DNA of 64,000 bases from Parasponia andersonii (GCA_002914805.1 JXTB01000186.1:648251-712250); one strand, 5' to 3'; shown: positions 12,277-25,151, counted from the stretch's first letter. The notes: generated by a model not told the origin, from the sequence alone. Translations and numbers: made by a program.

Positions 12277-15200
12277 TCAATGAGTCTGGAAAGACAGATC
12301 TTTTAGCTGCTGAGGATCGACCTCCGAAGGTGCTCGAGTGAGGGCACATTGAGCAGTCGTCGTCTTAGGGAAAGCTATCACATCCCTGATGGAATTAGCA
12401 CCAGCCAACAACATGACCAATCTATCCAATCCATAAGCTATTCCCCCTATATCGGCAAATTAAAATTATTTATCATATTTGTTTTGTAAAATGCAAGTAA
12501 TACTGTCTAAGATCATCAGCCAATGGCCTAGGAATATTAAAAGATATCAATACCATGGGGAGGAGCACCCATGTCTAATGCCTCAAGCAGATAGCCAAAT
12601 TTCGCTTCAGCCTGTAGACAAAAAGAGCAGATTACCTCACAATCATCGTCTACCGCAATACCATTACAACAAAGTACCCAAGAATCTTTATGGGCCAAAC
12701 GATGCAAAATAAACACTAATACACACATAATATGATAACCAAACAATAGTGACGATGACACATAATGATGTGGTGCGAATAGATTGTGTGTATTCACCTC
12801 TTCAGGGGAGATGCCAACGATTTCCAAAACTTTTTGCTGAACCTCTCGTTTGTAAATTCTCAAACTTCCCCCACCAATCTAACAATGAGAAGGAAATTTA
12901 TGTCACTACACATGAGAAAGTCCTAGGCTATGGCTAAAACTTGCCAGCTGACAGATGGCCAAAAACATATATAACGCACCTCTACTCCATTGTAAACCAT
13001 GTCATAAGCTAAAGCGCGGGCAGATGATAGATCTTCCATGTCTTCAGGGTTTGGGGCTGTGAAAGGATGGTGCAAAGCCTGCAAAATAATAACGACTATT
13101 TTAGCTTATAGGCAGAGCTTTAGCCACTACAGAAAGGACCGTACAGGCGAAGGTGAGAAAGGATGAAAAACAAAATCAAAATTAGAAAAGCACACAGACC
13201 TCAAGCCTCTGTTCCAAGTCATTCCACTCAAACATTGGAAAATCAGTCACCCAAAGAATCGAATGCCTGGACTATATAGATCAGACCCAAAAGCCACAAA
13301 CAGGGAAAAGTAAAATCTCAAGAAAATGTAAGGACAAAAAGAAAACCAATATTTGCAACAAAAGATTACAGAACTTACATTGTCAACCAAGCCAAGCTCA
13401 TTTGCTAGGAACAACCTAAGCCGGTCAAGAGTTTTGTTAACAGAAGCATGATGACCGACTGCAAACAAGATAAGATCACCGGGTCTGGCAGAGCAATGCA
13501 TCAGTAATTGGTCTTTATTCGTTGGATCCAAACTAGAGACTAATGCAGGAATTCCCTCAATTGTTCCTACAAGTAAATGTTGAAACCATCAATAGTGAAA
13601 GTGTGAAACTAAGAATCCTCTTCCCTTCCAAATTCAGTAACTGAAACAAATAACAATTTTTTTACCGTCATCCAAAACCTTCAGGAAAGGCAAACCCTTT
13701 GCTCCAGATTTGATTGCTTCGTTGTAAATATCGCCTTTCTTGAGAGCTGTGTTTGAATAGTTTTTAGCAGCTGAGGGCACACAAAGAACTTTGATAATCC
13801 CTCCACTCTTCAAGGTATCTGAAAACACCCTGAAGGGGGAATCTGAAAATATATCAGATACCTGTAGCACCACAAGCACACATTCCTTAATAAACATTCA
13901 ACACCGATACTTTTCCCCCTGAAAGATTAAGCCGTGATATCAAATAAAAAAATACTAGAAACAGATAAGAAGCATAAGGCATGTAGATTGCATCAATTGC
14001 ACATTAGTTATTAAAGCCAAGATAGAGACTTACATCCTTCAACTCCAGATCAAATCTAAGATCAGGCCTGTCTGAACCATATCGACTCATAGCCTCAGCA
14101 TATGTGAGCCTAGGGAAGGGTTTTGGTAGATGTACACCTTTAATCTCTAAAAACACCTGCAACAGATAAAGCTTTCAAATCACTCCCACGGGCAGAAATT
14201 AGCAAGCCACCAAAATAGCTAAAATCCGAACCTAGTTTATTATTCATATAGCAAAGTAAATCATTAGATACAGAAAAATTTCTTGTCCTAGGGCTTGAAG
14301 GTGTTGCATAGAGATGTTTAGACTATTGGATAAGATGGTACAGATATTATGTTTGCTATTTACCAGAGAAAACAAAGTTGTATACAAGATTTCTGAGGAC
14401 AAGACTAACCAAAATAGAGACTGAAAGTAGCTACTCATTTTTTTTTCCTTTTCAATTATTCCTTTCACAAGAAACTCGATACTCTTTATTAAGACAAAGA
14501 AGTAAATATCACAAAGCCAACAGAACTTGATGTCCTGTGCAATTTACACAAAATACCACTACTTCATTATAAACTGACCTTTCTAATCAAATCTTCATTG
14601 AGCCTCAGCATGTCCTCCAAAGGAGTAAAGGCAAGTTCCATATCAAGTTGTGTGAATTCAGGTTGTCTATCCGCTCTCAGATCTTCATCCCGAAAACATC
14701 TTAATGAAATGAAGAAAAACAATTACACACTGCATGAAGTAATGAGTTTATTTGGAGGAAAACAACACACTCAGAGCATGACTTGAAAAAGTGGAACCAA
14801 AACAAACTCAAACAGGAATCTGAAGCAAAACTTACCTAGCCACCTGATAGTATTTATCAAAACCAGAAACCATTAACATTTGCTTGAACAGTTGTGGGCT
14901 TTGAGGCAAAGCATAAAATGTTCCTGGCTTCAAACACAGTAGATGAAATCAGAATTTTCTATAGTAGATAATCGGTAAAGAACAAAAAGTTTTAAGTTGA
15001 TGTTGCTTATTTAAAGTTGTACCTGAACCCTTGAGGGCACCAAATAATCCCGTGCACCTTCTGGTGTAGATCTAGAGAGTATTGGAGTCTCAATCTACCT
15101 TATAACCATGAGCCAGAATCAGGATCAAGGAACTCATGAATTTTTTTCTTTTTTTTTTCATTATCCAAACTTAATAATTCAGAAGACGATACCTCCACAA

Positions 15201-16366
15201 AACCATGCACATCTTCAAGGTGTCTTCGAATAAGTTTCACGACATTGTGACGAAGCATAATGTTGAAATTCATTTGTTGCCGGCGTAGATCAAGGCACCG
15301 ATATCTGTGAAAATATATCCGAGTAACTTCTAACGTAGGTGTAAAAGAAATTTCTGAATCCTATCTCAAGTCTGAACCACAAGTGATCATACAGAAAATC
15401 AAAAGAATGTAGTGTGTCCTCGGAATGTAGTGTGTCCTCGGAATCAAAAGAATATAGTGTGCCCTCGGAAAACTACACTAATCTACATTAGTTCCCAAGT
15501 AACAGAACTTGATGAACATGAGAGCTAGCTTCCAAAAACCAAATACCTCAAACGAATTTCCTCCTTAACAGAATCTTTTGCGTCATCCGCAGTAGTAACC
15601 AAGAAAGGCAACTTCGATTTTACAGCGTTGAGTACTTGAACATGCTCTGCTGCAACCTAACACATGTAGATAACAATGCTAAACCAAGTGACATATAGAA
15701 AACAGTAAATACATAAAAACATATACACAAGTTAACACTTATACTTCTACATAGCCGGTTCTCATTTTCTTGTTGATTGACTCCCTTGGCCGCTGCCTAA
15801 CAAGACCTTCCACGGCAACTACATACTCAAGCCTCAAGTCGTTAATACTAGAATGCGCATCGGGAAAATCATCCGGAAGTGTTGTGACCTTATAAACACA
15901 CAAAATTAAGAGAAACCCTTTTCAAAATTTTCCCGGGAAAATTCCAAACAAAAAAAAAAATTTACGAAACCCATTAAAGAAATAACAAAACTCGCACCTG
16001 GACAGTACCAGTGTGGTCTCTGAGATTGAAAAAAGTGAGCCCACCATGAACCCGATGGAGCGCGACCCAACCACATAGCCGGACCCGTTTGCCCACATCG
16101 TCAACCGAAAGCTCACCACAGAACCCGGTTCGGCTAACCCAATCAAGGGCTTCCTTGAATGGAAACTGAGGAGCTTTTGGACTCTGAACAAGGGTGTCGT
16201 TAGAAGGAGTAGGAGAAGGAGTGGAGGAAGCGGAAACAGAGAAAAAGTTTCTGGTTCCGGGAAGGGTTTTGGGGAATAACGGTCCGATTACGGAACGGAA
16301 TAAGAAAGCAAGATGGGGTTTGGCGCGGACTGGTATAAAGGGGTAAGCTCTGAGAAGTACGGACAT
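12277..16366 (-). CDS. Organellar (bacterial-type) aspartyl-tRNA synthetase
   Basis: Fifteen exons encode 668 residues, near the size of Arabidopsis At4g33760. Exons on the minus strand: 16366-15998, 15888-15745, 15656-15547, 15304-15193, 15094-15023, 14927-14836, 14699-14579, 14156-14034, 13861-13666, 13566-13379, 13271-13200, 13078-12980, 12878-12798, 12611-12554, 12446-12277. Residues 1 to about 70 are Arg/Ser-rich with few acids, as in a plastid/mitochondrial targeting peptide. Next come an OB-fold anticodon domain (about 80-171), RYRCLDLRR, a flipping loop [16 protein letters not shown] (252-267), class II motif 2 [14 protein letters not shown] (302-315), a bacterial GAD-type insertion, and motif 3 GLDRL (618-622). 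It charges tRNA-Asp in organelles; all catalytic motifs are intact. All exon phases close, supporting the model. Exon 11 must use the upstream of two nearby AG acceptors to stay in frame. Confidence 0.95.
15399..15470. repeat. Short tandem repeats in AspRS intron 3
   Basis: The unit GAATGTAGTGTGTCCTCG occurs twice in a row and once more as a variant (ATAGTGTGCCCTCGGAA). It lies wholly within the intron 15305-15546. Confidence 0.85.
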
Positions 16367-17065
16367 GGCGGTTAATACGGCGACAGAAAGTAAAAGCTTC
16401 TTCTTTGTGAGTCTGAAGATAAAGAACTTCAGAGAGGGTTTAAGCCTGAGGGAGACTTGCTACGCACGTGTGAGTTGTGCCGACGTGCGAAGACGAGTTA
16501 GTTAATGTATGGCCCGGCTGGCCCAATTCCAGTTACAGTTCTTATGCCAAGAAAATGCCGTGGAAAGGACTAACATGGGCCAAAATGATTTATTTTGTTT
16601 ACTTTTTTTTAAATAACATTTTTAGGAATATCAATCATGCCTTTGCCCTATAGTCAATAATTTATTTCGACTATGAAACAATTATTATTTAATGTTTTTT
16701 TAATATCAATAAGCTCTTGACCTATGACAAGATGGTCTTAATGTTCATAAAAATGTAATTTTTAAAACAATGTACAAAAAAAAAATGCCAATTTAGCTCT
16801 AGTTAGTCCTACTCATGTCATTTTCTCTTCATATGCCTACTTAAGGCTTTGAGTAAAATAACTAAATTTCATATTTTTTTTTTCGTAAATGTCTTATTTT
16901 TCAAATACTTTAACACTATGGTTGGCTAAGCAAGTATATGAGTTTCAACGGCAAAATAGCTAGTATATCACTATGTAATTAAATTGACGTGGATACTAAT
17001 TTTTTGAGATAAAATGACTTGTTATGAGTTTTTTTTTCCTTAAATGACTTAAATATGATTACCAT

Positions 17066-17912
17066 TGTTGGTGCAAAATTTCGTATTGGTACTATGGACG
17101 AGTACAAAAACAAAAATTTGCCCACCAGTCATTACTAAACGCCAAATTCGCTCCTCGGACTAGAACTGAGCCCGGAAGTATAAAATGGCCTCTCTCTTGA
17201 CCTAGGGATCCTGAGATCTGCAATACAAAGGAGCATTAGGCACTTATGTGGTATCTACCAAGGGCACTTTGATGCATAAGTTAGCAAACACAGATTTTTA
17301 GTGAGAGAATGTTTCAAAAATATAGCAATAAATAGAGAGTAAATAAGGAGAGAGAAATACGGAATTTGGACCTTCAGCTTCAGCTTACCTTCAAAATGGT
17401 GGTTGAGGGCCGTAAATAAGTAATTTGGAGTGATTTGGGACCATTAGATCATTTTGGAGAGGAGTGAAAACATCTCGGCCCTTGATCTTGGTTTAAAGGA
17501 GGCGTATGTAATGTGATGATACCTTTGGCATTGTAGCAATTTGGTTGCATGTCTATATTCCGATGATTATACACATATGGAAGGAGATGGTAGGGGACTA
17601 TCGAGTGATTCTCATGATTGAATTCAGTAATATCTGAATCCGGGTCAGTCCCAAACTTTGTCTAGGGTAAATGGAATGTCTTGACTTGTAATTGAACTAG
17701 TCGTGGGCCATTCGGTAATCCGTGGTCGGGATGACTTTCTCCTTGAGGCCGAGATCACTTTGAGGTCTGTCTGAAGATGCTATTTTCCTCTCGAGTTTTT
17801 TGGATACACCTTGGGTCCCTAGGGGAGTTAATTCCCCTAAATGCTTGTGGCTACTCCTTGTGTTTCTAGCCTTAGATTCTCCACTTCAGCAAATCCAGAA
17901 ATACCACGAACA
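17066..17912. mobile_element. Possible solo LTR, fossil
   Basis: An 847-bp stretch starts TGTTGGTGCAAAA and ends CACGAACA. The five bases before it are ACCAT and the five after it are ATCAT, so the target duplication would have one mismatch. A TATAAAA box lies inside, and the base composition differs from the surrounding AT-rich DNA. There is no coding region. Family unknown. Confidence 0.38.
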
Positions 17913-19210
17913 ATCATTATTGTTTTAGTCTCCAAAAAAAACCCCTTCGGATGCCAAATAAAGAGAGGAAAGAGACTGAAAGAGTTTGGGAGAGAAAAAA
18001 ACATGAATGAGGTAAAAAAATTGTATGTTTCAGGCGTTTAAGCTTCTATATACCTCATTTCCCACTCTACCATTTTTTTCCCTTTCAATTTATCTCACTT
18101 TCACCTATAGTTTATGAAATTTTGTTTTTTGGAGATAAGAAAAAATAAAAAATATGAAACGATCACTATAATGGATACCATTTCAAAAAGGCCATTAATT
18201 AGTTACCAAACTATGGTCACTATTTTAATGACCATTTCAAACATAGTCACTATTTTATTGACATAACCACTTTTATTAATATTATTCTAGTCATTAATCA
18301 TACTAACTCTTTCGAAAGTTATTTTCTAAATCTATATATAAAAAAAAGTACTTTAACCACGACAATACATTATTTGACCTACTTGAAATATTATTATTCA
18401 ATTGGAACCTCAATGCCTCAATTTCTCATACGATAAATACTAAAAATTACCAGCAAAATTAATTTTATGGTTTTTTTGGAATCAATTTTTGAAGTTTTCT
18501 CCAATATTCACTATTATAAGAAAAAAAAACCTTAGATTATGCTTGGCTGAAAAGAATGAGGAAAAAAGTTGAAAAAAAAATAGGGAGAAATTTGTTTGGA
18601 TGAGTTTTTCTATACTAGTAACATTGGAAATCCATTTATTTATCTTACTAAACCATTTTAGAAAAGTCAAAATATGGTTCTATGAAAATTATTTTTTAAA
18701 ATACTTATAAAAATTGTTTATCCTCAAAACCCAATTATCAATTTTCATTTCCCATATAAGTATTCCAATTACATATTAATAGCATATAAACTCTTAAAGA
18801 ACAAGCAAAGTACATAATTATTGTCAAATAATACTCTCCAGAAAACACGCTTAAAGGTTGTATTTTCACAAATCTATTTGAACAATTATAGGCAAAATGT
18901 CCTCTTAATTTTGGGCACCCAAAACTTTAAAAATCAATAATATTCACCATCGGCAGCCTACAATAATCCTATAGCCAAATTTTCATAAAAATTTAACATA
19001 TAATACAAAGTTATTATATTATTCTTAACTTGAATTTCCAATACACATAATAATTCTTGGAGTCACAATTGCAATTCCAACATCCTAAACACATAATTTA
19101 AACTCCTAAAATTTCGCACACATCTTAATAATAAGATTAAAAGCTTGTTTTCAATATATAGCTGAAAGGTTACCAAAGGACACATACCTTGAAATATAAT
19201 GGTCCAATTT

Positions 19211-19767
19211 AGAGATGTAAAGTGGGTCGCGGCAGCTCATATTTGATAAGTTTATATGGACTTTTTAATGTGCCTGGGCCCAGACTGTCTAAAATATAGG
19301 TCGGGTTGGCTCAATTAATATTCTTATTAAGGGGCCCAACATAACCCACAAGATTATCATATATTTTATGCGGGCTTAAGTAGGCTGTGCTTAAGTGGGT
19401 TGTGCTTATACATGTCGAATATGGGCCACAATATGGGCCTAATTTCATTGTTATTATATACTTTAAAATATTAAATATGAACCTAAAACTCATTCATATT
19501 CTTTTAAAATTTGAATAAATTGAAAATAAACAAAAATTAATAAAGAAATAACATTAAAAGCATATAAATGAAACTATTTAACTAAGATTTTTTTTTAAAT
19601 TTTAATTAAAAAATATATTTAAAATTATATATAAAAAGACTAAATATAGATCAATAGAAATATGAACCGAGTTGAGCTTGTAAGCCTATGATTAAGGTCC
19701 AATCTGACCTTTATTTTTTATCTAGAACATGGACCGACCCACAAAATTCGGCCCACATTGACATCTT
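19211..19767. mobile_element. hAT-like non-autonomous element
   Basis: The left end reads AGAGATGTAAAGTGGGTC. The right end, reverse complemented, reads AAAGATGTCAATGTGGGCC. This AGATGTCAA...GGGCC type of terminus is common in plant hAT elements. Internal GGGCC-rich blocks occur near both ends. Flanks GTCCAATT and ATCTAATT agree at 6 of 8 bases, compatible with an old 8-bp duplication. No transposase is encoded. Confidence 0.6.
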
Positions 19768-20264
19768 TAATCTAATTGTGTTCTTTGCTAGTTTCAGTCA
19801 TTATTATATATTATTATATAAGGTACACCCAAGTATAAAATTGATAAGTATTTATATAATTGTGTTAGCATGAAACTTATATATATAATTGATGTGATAG
19901 TACGAGTACAAAGTCATTTAGCAAATAGATAAAGGCTATTTATTAAAACGAGGTGAAAAACGGCTAGTTATTACAAAAACCTCGGTGGGTTGGGTTACAA
20001 TTGTCCGAATCCAACGGCTCTAACCTTTTTCTTTATGCGTACCCTTTTTTTTTTTTTTTTGAACTGCACTATTAAATTATTTTCTCCAACGGTCAAAACC
20101 CTAGATTTAAATAAATTCAATATAATCTTATCTGTTTCTAGCCGTTACTTCTTAGTACTGGACATTCAAGAAACCAAACCTTTGCCTTCGTTGATCAATT
20201 AGTTTCCTATTTTGAATTTTTTCTGGTGGCAATAACCTCTGTGAGTTCTCTGAGTATTACCCTA

Positions 20265-23200
20265 ATGGCGGTGCCTTCGAACAAGTCGTCGTCTTCTTCA
20301 CCAATCTCAGGCAGGGCAAACCCTAATGCAAGAAGCTCTGAAATTGGCAATCCCATGAGAAGGAGCTTCACTGGGAACCCCTTTAGCAAACCCTCCGTTG
20401 TTCTCAACCCTAGAGGTCTCAACCCCAATACTCCTGCTAATAGCCCTTCAGGTTCGCTTCATGCCTATTTTTTTTTTTTTTACATGAAAACTTTGATTTT
20501 ATTTATAATCGCGTTTAACGAAGCTGTTAGTGGGATTTTGTTCTGTTTGATTGCCTACAAAGTGGAAGAAAATTACTTAGTTATGGATTATAGTGAAGAA
20601 AAACAGTTATGGGTTTTTCTTTTTACCTAAAATTTTAATTTCGTGTGTGTTTGTTTCTGTTTTACACCGCTGTTGATTCGTAATACTCTGTTTGTTTTCC
20701 AAGAAAGTGGGAGAATTCACTTGAGAAAATCGTGCGTATGTTATGTATTTGCTTACCCCTGTTATGGGCTATTTTCTTGCACTTAAATTTTTTAGTTTTG
20801 TATTTGTTTATTTGAGTTAAACACCGGCATTAGTGAGATAGTGCTCTGTTTGTTTGCCAAGAGAGTGGGAGTTTACTTGGGAAAATTGTGTAAGTCATAT
20901 AGTATTTGGTGCGATAATGCTGTCTCTGTTTTTTTTTTTTTTGGGTTTAGCAGAGCATCCGCGAAGAAGCTCCATGAGCAGAGAGACTATAGTTACTTTC
21001 CGGGATAATGATGACAAAGAAAATGGGAAAGTGGCTAGAATTCGATCGCCAATTGGTTCAAAGGGCACAAAAAATTTCATGTCTCCGACGATTTCAGCCG
21101 CTTCTAAGATTACTCCATCACCCAGGAAGAAGATTTTGGAAGAGAGAAACGAGCCAGTTCGGGCTTCTGTTTCGTTCTCCGACTTGAAAATCGAGTCTTT
21201 CGGTCAACCAATTGCAGATTCAGAGCACAAGAAGGAATGTTCGAATATCGAACCAGTCCTTGATTCTAAGGAGGAGCCTTTGAGTTCCAAGAAAGAATCA
21301 GATTCGATACCGAAGATCGTCTTTGTGGAGCCTCAGTGTTTTAACAATGTTGTTATTGAGGAGCCTGATCTCGTTACCCTTGACCCTACTTTTAAGATTA
21401 GCCCTCCTCCTAATCCTCCTCCTCCTCTTCCGGCTTGTCCATCTTCGGTTCCCATCATAGCACCTTTGGATTCAGACCCTTTGGCTCCTCCTTATAATCC
21501 TAAAACAAACTACCTCTCTCCGAGGCCTCAGTTTCTTCATTACAAACCGAACCCTCGAGTCGAACTCTATCTTAGCAAGACAAGAGAAGGAAAGCGACTC
21601 GAGGACAGCTTCATTTCCGGAACGGTTTCTGACACTGATATCACTACCGAAGAAGAAACTCAGTCCCAGAAAGATTTGGAAGATGTTTCTTCGAGTGAAT
21701 CAGCAAAAGAAGAAGAGAAAGAACAAGTAGAAGAAGAAGAGCTCATTGTTTCTGAACCGAGTCCTATTGATGTGCTTACTTCAGAGAAGGAGATTGTTCA
21801 AGCAAAAAGGGCACCTAAGCCTCGCTCAGTTCGGAGATCAAAGTTGACTTCTTTGCTTATTGTCCTGTCATTTGCTGCTTTAGCAATATCAATTACCAAT
21901 TCGCCGGTCATTGATCATTCTGTTTTTGATAGCTCAACCTTATTTGAGCAGTATGATCACTCCGAAGTGATCGCATTTACAAAAACAAGGTTTGATGAGT
22001 TAGCTCAAAACTTTGGTGTATGGTATGCAGATTGCCTCTCTTTCTTTTATGAGTTGATCTCCAATCTTAGAGGAGCACACAAACTAGGCCCTTTGAAGTA
22101 TTGCAACTTGACTTATGATGGTTATGTTGGGACACCGGGACAGCAAGAAACTAATGTGTTTGTAGCTTCAAGAGGGAGAGAGGTTCATATTGAACCTTTG
22201 GAAGAAAACGGCCAGACAGATATTGGAGATGCTGACAGCGTTGTTGAAAATGAAGAACAGGTGTATCTTGCGGAGAGCATTGTTGAAGCCCCAGAAATAG
22301 GTATTGAAGCTGAATATGAAGAACAAGTGTATCTTGCAGAGAGCATCGTTGAGTCCCCAGAAATGAATATTGAAGCTGAATATGAAGAACAAGTGTATCT
22401 TGCAGAGAGCATCGTTGAGGCCCCAGAAATGAATATTGAAGCTGAATATGAAGAACAAGTGTATCCAGCAGCTGAATCACGACATGTTAACATTGAAGAG
22501 ACCTCAGAAGAACACCACCACAACTCAGATTCTCAAGAATTGCACCAAGCTCCAAAAGTTGAGGTGGTGAAGCCAGAATGTTCAGCTCTAGGAGAGCAAA
22601 GCCAAGAAGAAGACAATCTTTCTGGTGACTTACAAGATGAGAGGGTTATGATCTCATCACTAGCTGATGTGGTCCAACCTGAAGTTTCCACAGCGAATAT
22701 GCTAGGAATGGCCCTGTTGGTTGCTTTGGCTCTAATTGCATCCACAGTCTTCATCTTTGTGAAGAGAGGGAGTAATAATTCAACTTCAAATGTTGTGAAT
22801 GCTAACTCAGTAACTCAGGTATTTGTGACTAAGAAATTGGATTCAACTCCTATTCTGTCAGCTATCCCTGATGACACTTTTGAGGTGAGACCCTCTTCTT
22901 GGAACTATTCTGGGGATTCTTGTCCCTCTGAAGTGAGCAGCTTTGAGAACACCTCCTCTTACAATAAGAAAAGGTTAAACGAAGCTCATAGCTATGAAAG
23001 GAGGAAGGGCACTAAGAACAACCATAGGAGAGAATCCATGGCTTCTTCATCAATGGATTCCTCAATGGGCTCGCCGTCTTATGGGAGTTTCACAACCTAT
23101 GAGAAGATTCCTACCAAAAGTGTGAGTGCTAAAAATAATCTCTCTTGAACACCTAACAACAACATTTCATGAATTGTTTCTTGTTTCTAATTTCTTATGC

Positions 23201-23299
23201 CTTAACTGTCTTGAATTTTTGCAGGGTTATGGAGATGAAGAGATTATTACTCCGGTTAGGCGCTCAAGCAGGCTTAGAAGCCAAGTCACTTCTCCGTGA
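20265..23299 (+). CDS. Plant-specific protein with two membrane segments, function unknown
   Basis: Three exons (20265-20451, 20951-23121, 23225-23299) give about 810 residues. The N-terminus is Ser/Asn/Pro-rich and basic, with no signal peptide. A Pro-rich run lies near residue 213-224, followed by acidic Glu-rich stretches. Hydrophobic segments at about 361-380 and 646-667 look like membrane spans. Between them sit three perfect-length 22-residue repeats (497-562) plus a partial fourth, built on E-E-Q-V-Y-L-A-E-S-I-V-E. The last exon adds a basic tail (RRSSRLRSQ). The start is the first ATG in frame; an upstream GTG was rejected. From memory it resembles an unannotated Arabidopsis transmembrane protein family, but I cannot assign a function. 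Retention of intron 2 would end the protein at 23148 instead. Confidence 0.85.
22252..22470 (+). repeat. In-frame 66-bp tandem repeats in the membrane-protein gene
   Basis: Copies lie at 22252-22317, 22318-22383 and 22384-22449, with a partial copy to about 22470. They are nearly identical at DNA level, which points to recent expansion or homogenisation, and each encodes 22 acidic residues. Open frames on the opposite strand here are by-products of the repeat. Confidence 0.95.
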
Positions 23300-24762
23300 T
23301 GCTTTAGTCTTATCTCCATTGCTTGACTGTGGAAGTTCATTGTGAATGAATGAACCAGGATTGAATTAGTCTGAGTTGATTGTATAACGTAGATTTGGCT
23401 ATGCTTGTCCTGTTAGGTTGTCTAGACTAACCATATTATTTAGTTAATCATAACTTGATTGGTTGTGATTAGTGTCTCAATGTTATGTGTAGTTAATTAG
23501 AACCCTGATTGGTTGTGATTAGTGTCGCAATATATTTTTTCCACTTTCATGATTTCTTATATGAAGTCTGCAAATTCTTTGCTTAGTTTATGATTGTGGG
23601 GTTTTTACTTTTTCCTTTAATTATCACGTTCTGGTCAAATCAGAAATAAATCATATGAAAATGAAAATCGTATGTTTAAAACTAGAAAATTAGAGATGTC
23701 TGGCAATGACAACATACAAACAAAACTAAAATCTCATGTTTTCATACAAATCGAAAGTTACTCTCGTGACTTTATTCTTATATATGTCTTACCTTTTTTT
23801 TTAAAGGAAAAAAAAATGGGAAGGCATCCAAAATTGCAGTTCGAAAAACATCAAAGAGATCTATGAACCTCAAACCACCGTATCAACCTTCAATAACCCA
23901 TTTTGTCCTATTTCAACTTAATCATTTCGAGAATAGGTAAGACGACAATTGAAAATGAGTAATACAACGGGACCTCACATGTGGTGTTAGGCATCATCAG
24001 CTCACTCATTAAAAAATATTGAATGTAAAAATTTTAAAAGTTGAAATGTAATTCTTACTGCAATATCATCACGTGTATATCAAACATTAATGTAATTATA
24101 GTGGGGAAGAATTTTCTATACTTACGTTTAGTATTTTCCTTAACGTTTTGTAACCTTCGTTAAATAACACTCAAAATTCTTCATAGCACATTATCAGACT
24201 GGTCGGAGCCTCAAAGAGAAACTACCAACCCGTGATTCTGAAAATAACAGACTAAAGTGGGAATTTTCTTTTCTCTTTTTTTTTTTTTATTTTTTTTTTC
24301 AGCGGCTAGAATAGTTATTTAAAAATTAATCCTTTTGGTTTATTTTTATTGTTTTTCTCCTTTTGTCGTTTTTGAGTAATTTTTTTAGTTCCTCATTTTC
24401 TATATAGTTTTTAGATCTTTAGTGCCGTGTATCGTTTACTTCAATTTGTGTCGTTTTCTTGTTTGTTCTCGTTTGTTACTGTTCGTGTCTTTTTCCTAAT
24501 TTTATGGTTTTCTCTAACAATATCGTAACTATATTTGCTAAAAAGCAAAAGTGGATTCCGTAAAAAAAAAAAAAAACCGAAAAATTTTGATGGGTTTTTT
24601 GAGAGAAAATTGAAGAGTGGATTTTTTTTCTAGGAGATAAAAGTGTAGAAGGAAATAACCCCAAAAATTCGGTATTAAAAAAAAAACGCAAAGACAAATT
24701 CAACAGTCAAAGGCAATCGAGCAACAAAAGGAGGAGATTAAAACAAATCTGTATGACTTAAG
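23300..24762. other. Intergenic, no gene seen
   Basis: Contains the expected 3' end of the membrane-protein gene. A duplicated GATTGGTTGTGATTAGTGTC lies at about 23457 and 23509. Long A and T runs occur near 24285 and 24560. No supported coding region. Confidence 0.55.
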
Positions 24763-24828
24763 TTGACCAACTTAAGTTGACCAAGGAGATCAGTAAATTT
24801 AATACCTTTGTCTAGCTATTTGTTGACT
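24763..24828 (+). promoter_or_regulatory. Three W-boxes upstream of the defensin-like gene
   Basis: TTGACC occurs at 24763-24768 and 24777-24782 inside a tandem ACTTAAGTTGACCA repeat. TTGACT occurs at 24823-24828. TTGAC[C/T] is the WRKY factor binding core. They lie about 420-490 bp above the ATG of a defence-type peptide gene. That they act on it is inference. Confidence 0.45.
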
Positions 24829-25151
24829 TGGATTCACAATTATTTCTTGCTATAATTTTGTCGTGATGCTCTCCTTTTTGGTAGCTTGTTTGTTTTCTTA
24901 CTGCTGATTTTATATTTACTTGCATATCTAATCTAATCTCAATTAGAAACGCATGATATGTGCTTTCCAAATAGTAAAAAAGGGAGAGATTTTAAGGTAA
25001 TTAAATGTTGGATATGCTATTAAACAAATTGGACAATTCTGCTCTGGTAGGTCGTGAAAAGAATATGATTTCCTTCGAAAATAAATAATATTCTAATTGG
25101 ACAAGATTAATTTAAATCAGATAATTAAGAAATCCATGCACTAGCCATACT

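Larger units (their letters stand above)
16367..20264. other. Intergenic stretch upstream of AspRS and the membrane-protein gene
   Basis: This 3.9-kb region lies between two divergently transcribed genes, so it holds both their promoters. It contains a possible solo LTR (17066-17912) and a hAT-like MITE (19211-19767). The rest is AT-rich with no supported gene. An AAACCCTA telo-box-like motif is at 20096-20103, about 160 bp above the next ATG. Confidence 0.55.

Noticed and set aside
18160-18270. CACTATAATGG and repeated GGTCACTATTTTAATGACC phrases as a CACTA element
   Set aside because: No partner terminus or target duplication was found, and the phrases may be chance in AT-rich DNA.
20226-20264. 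GTG-initiated N-terminal extension of the membrane-protein gene
   Set aside because: Plant nuclear genes start at ATG, and the next in-frame codon at 20265 is ATG followed by a plausible N-terminus.
20854-20950. Start of the membrane protein at an upstream in-frame codon within the intron
   Set aside because: The stretch ends in a T-rich tract and TTTAG/CAG acceptor. Exon 1 at 20265-20451 joins in phase and gives a better N-terminus.
22151-22523. Three repeat-like open frames antisense to the membrane-protein gene
   Set aside because: They arise from the 66-bp in-frame repeat read backwards, and the sense frame continues through a long exon.
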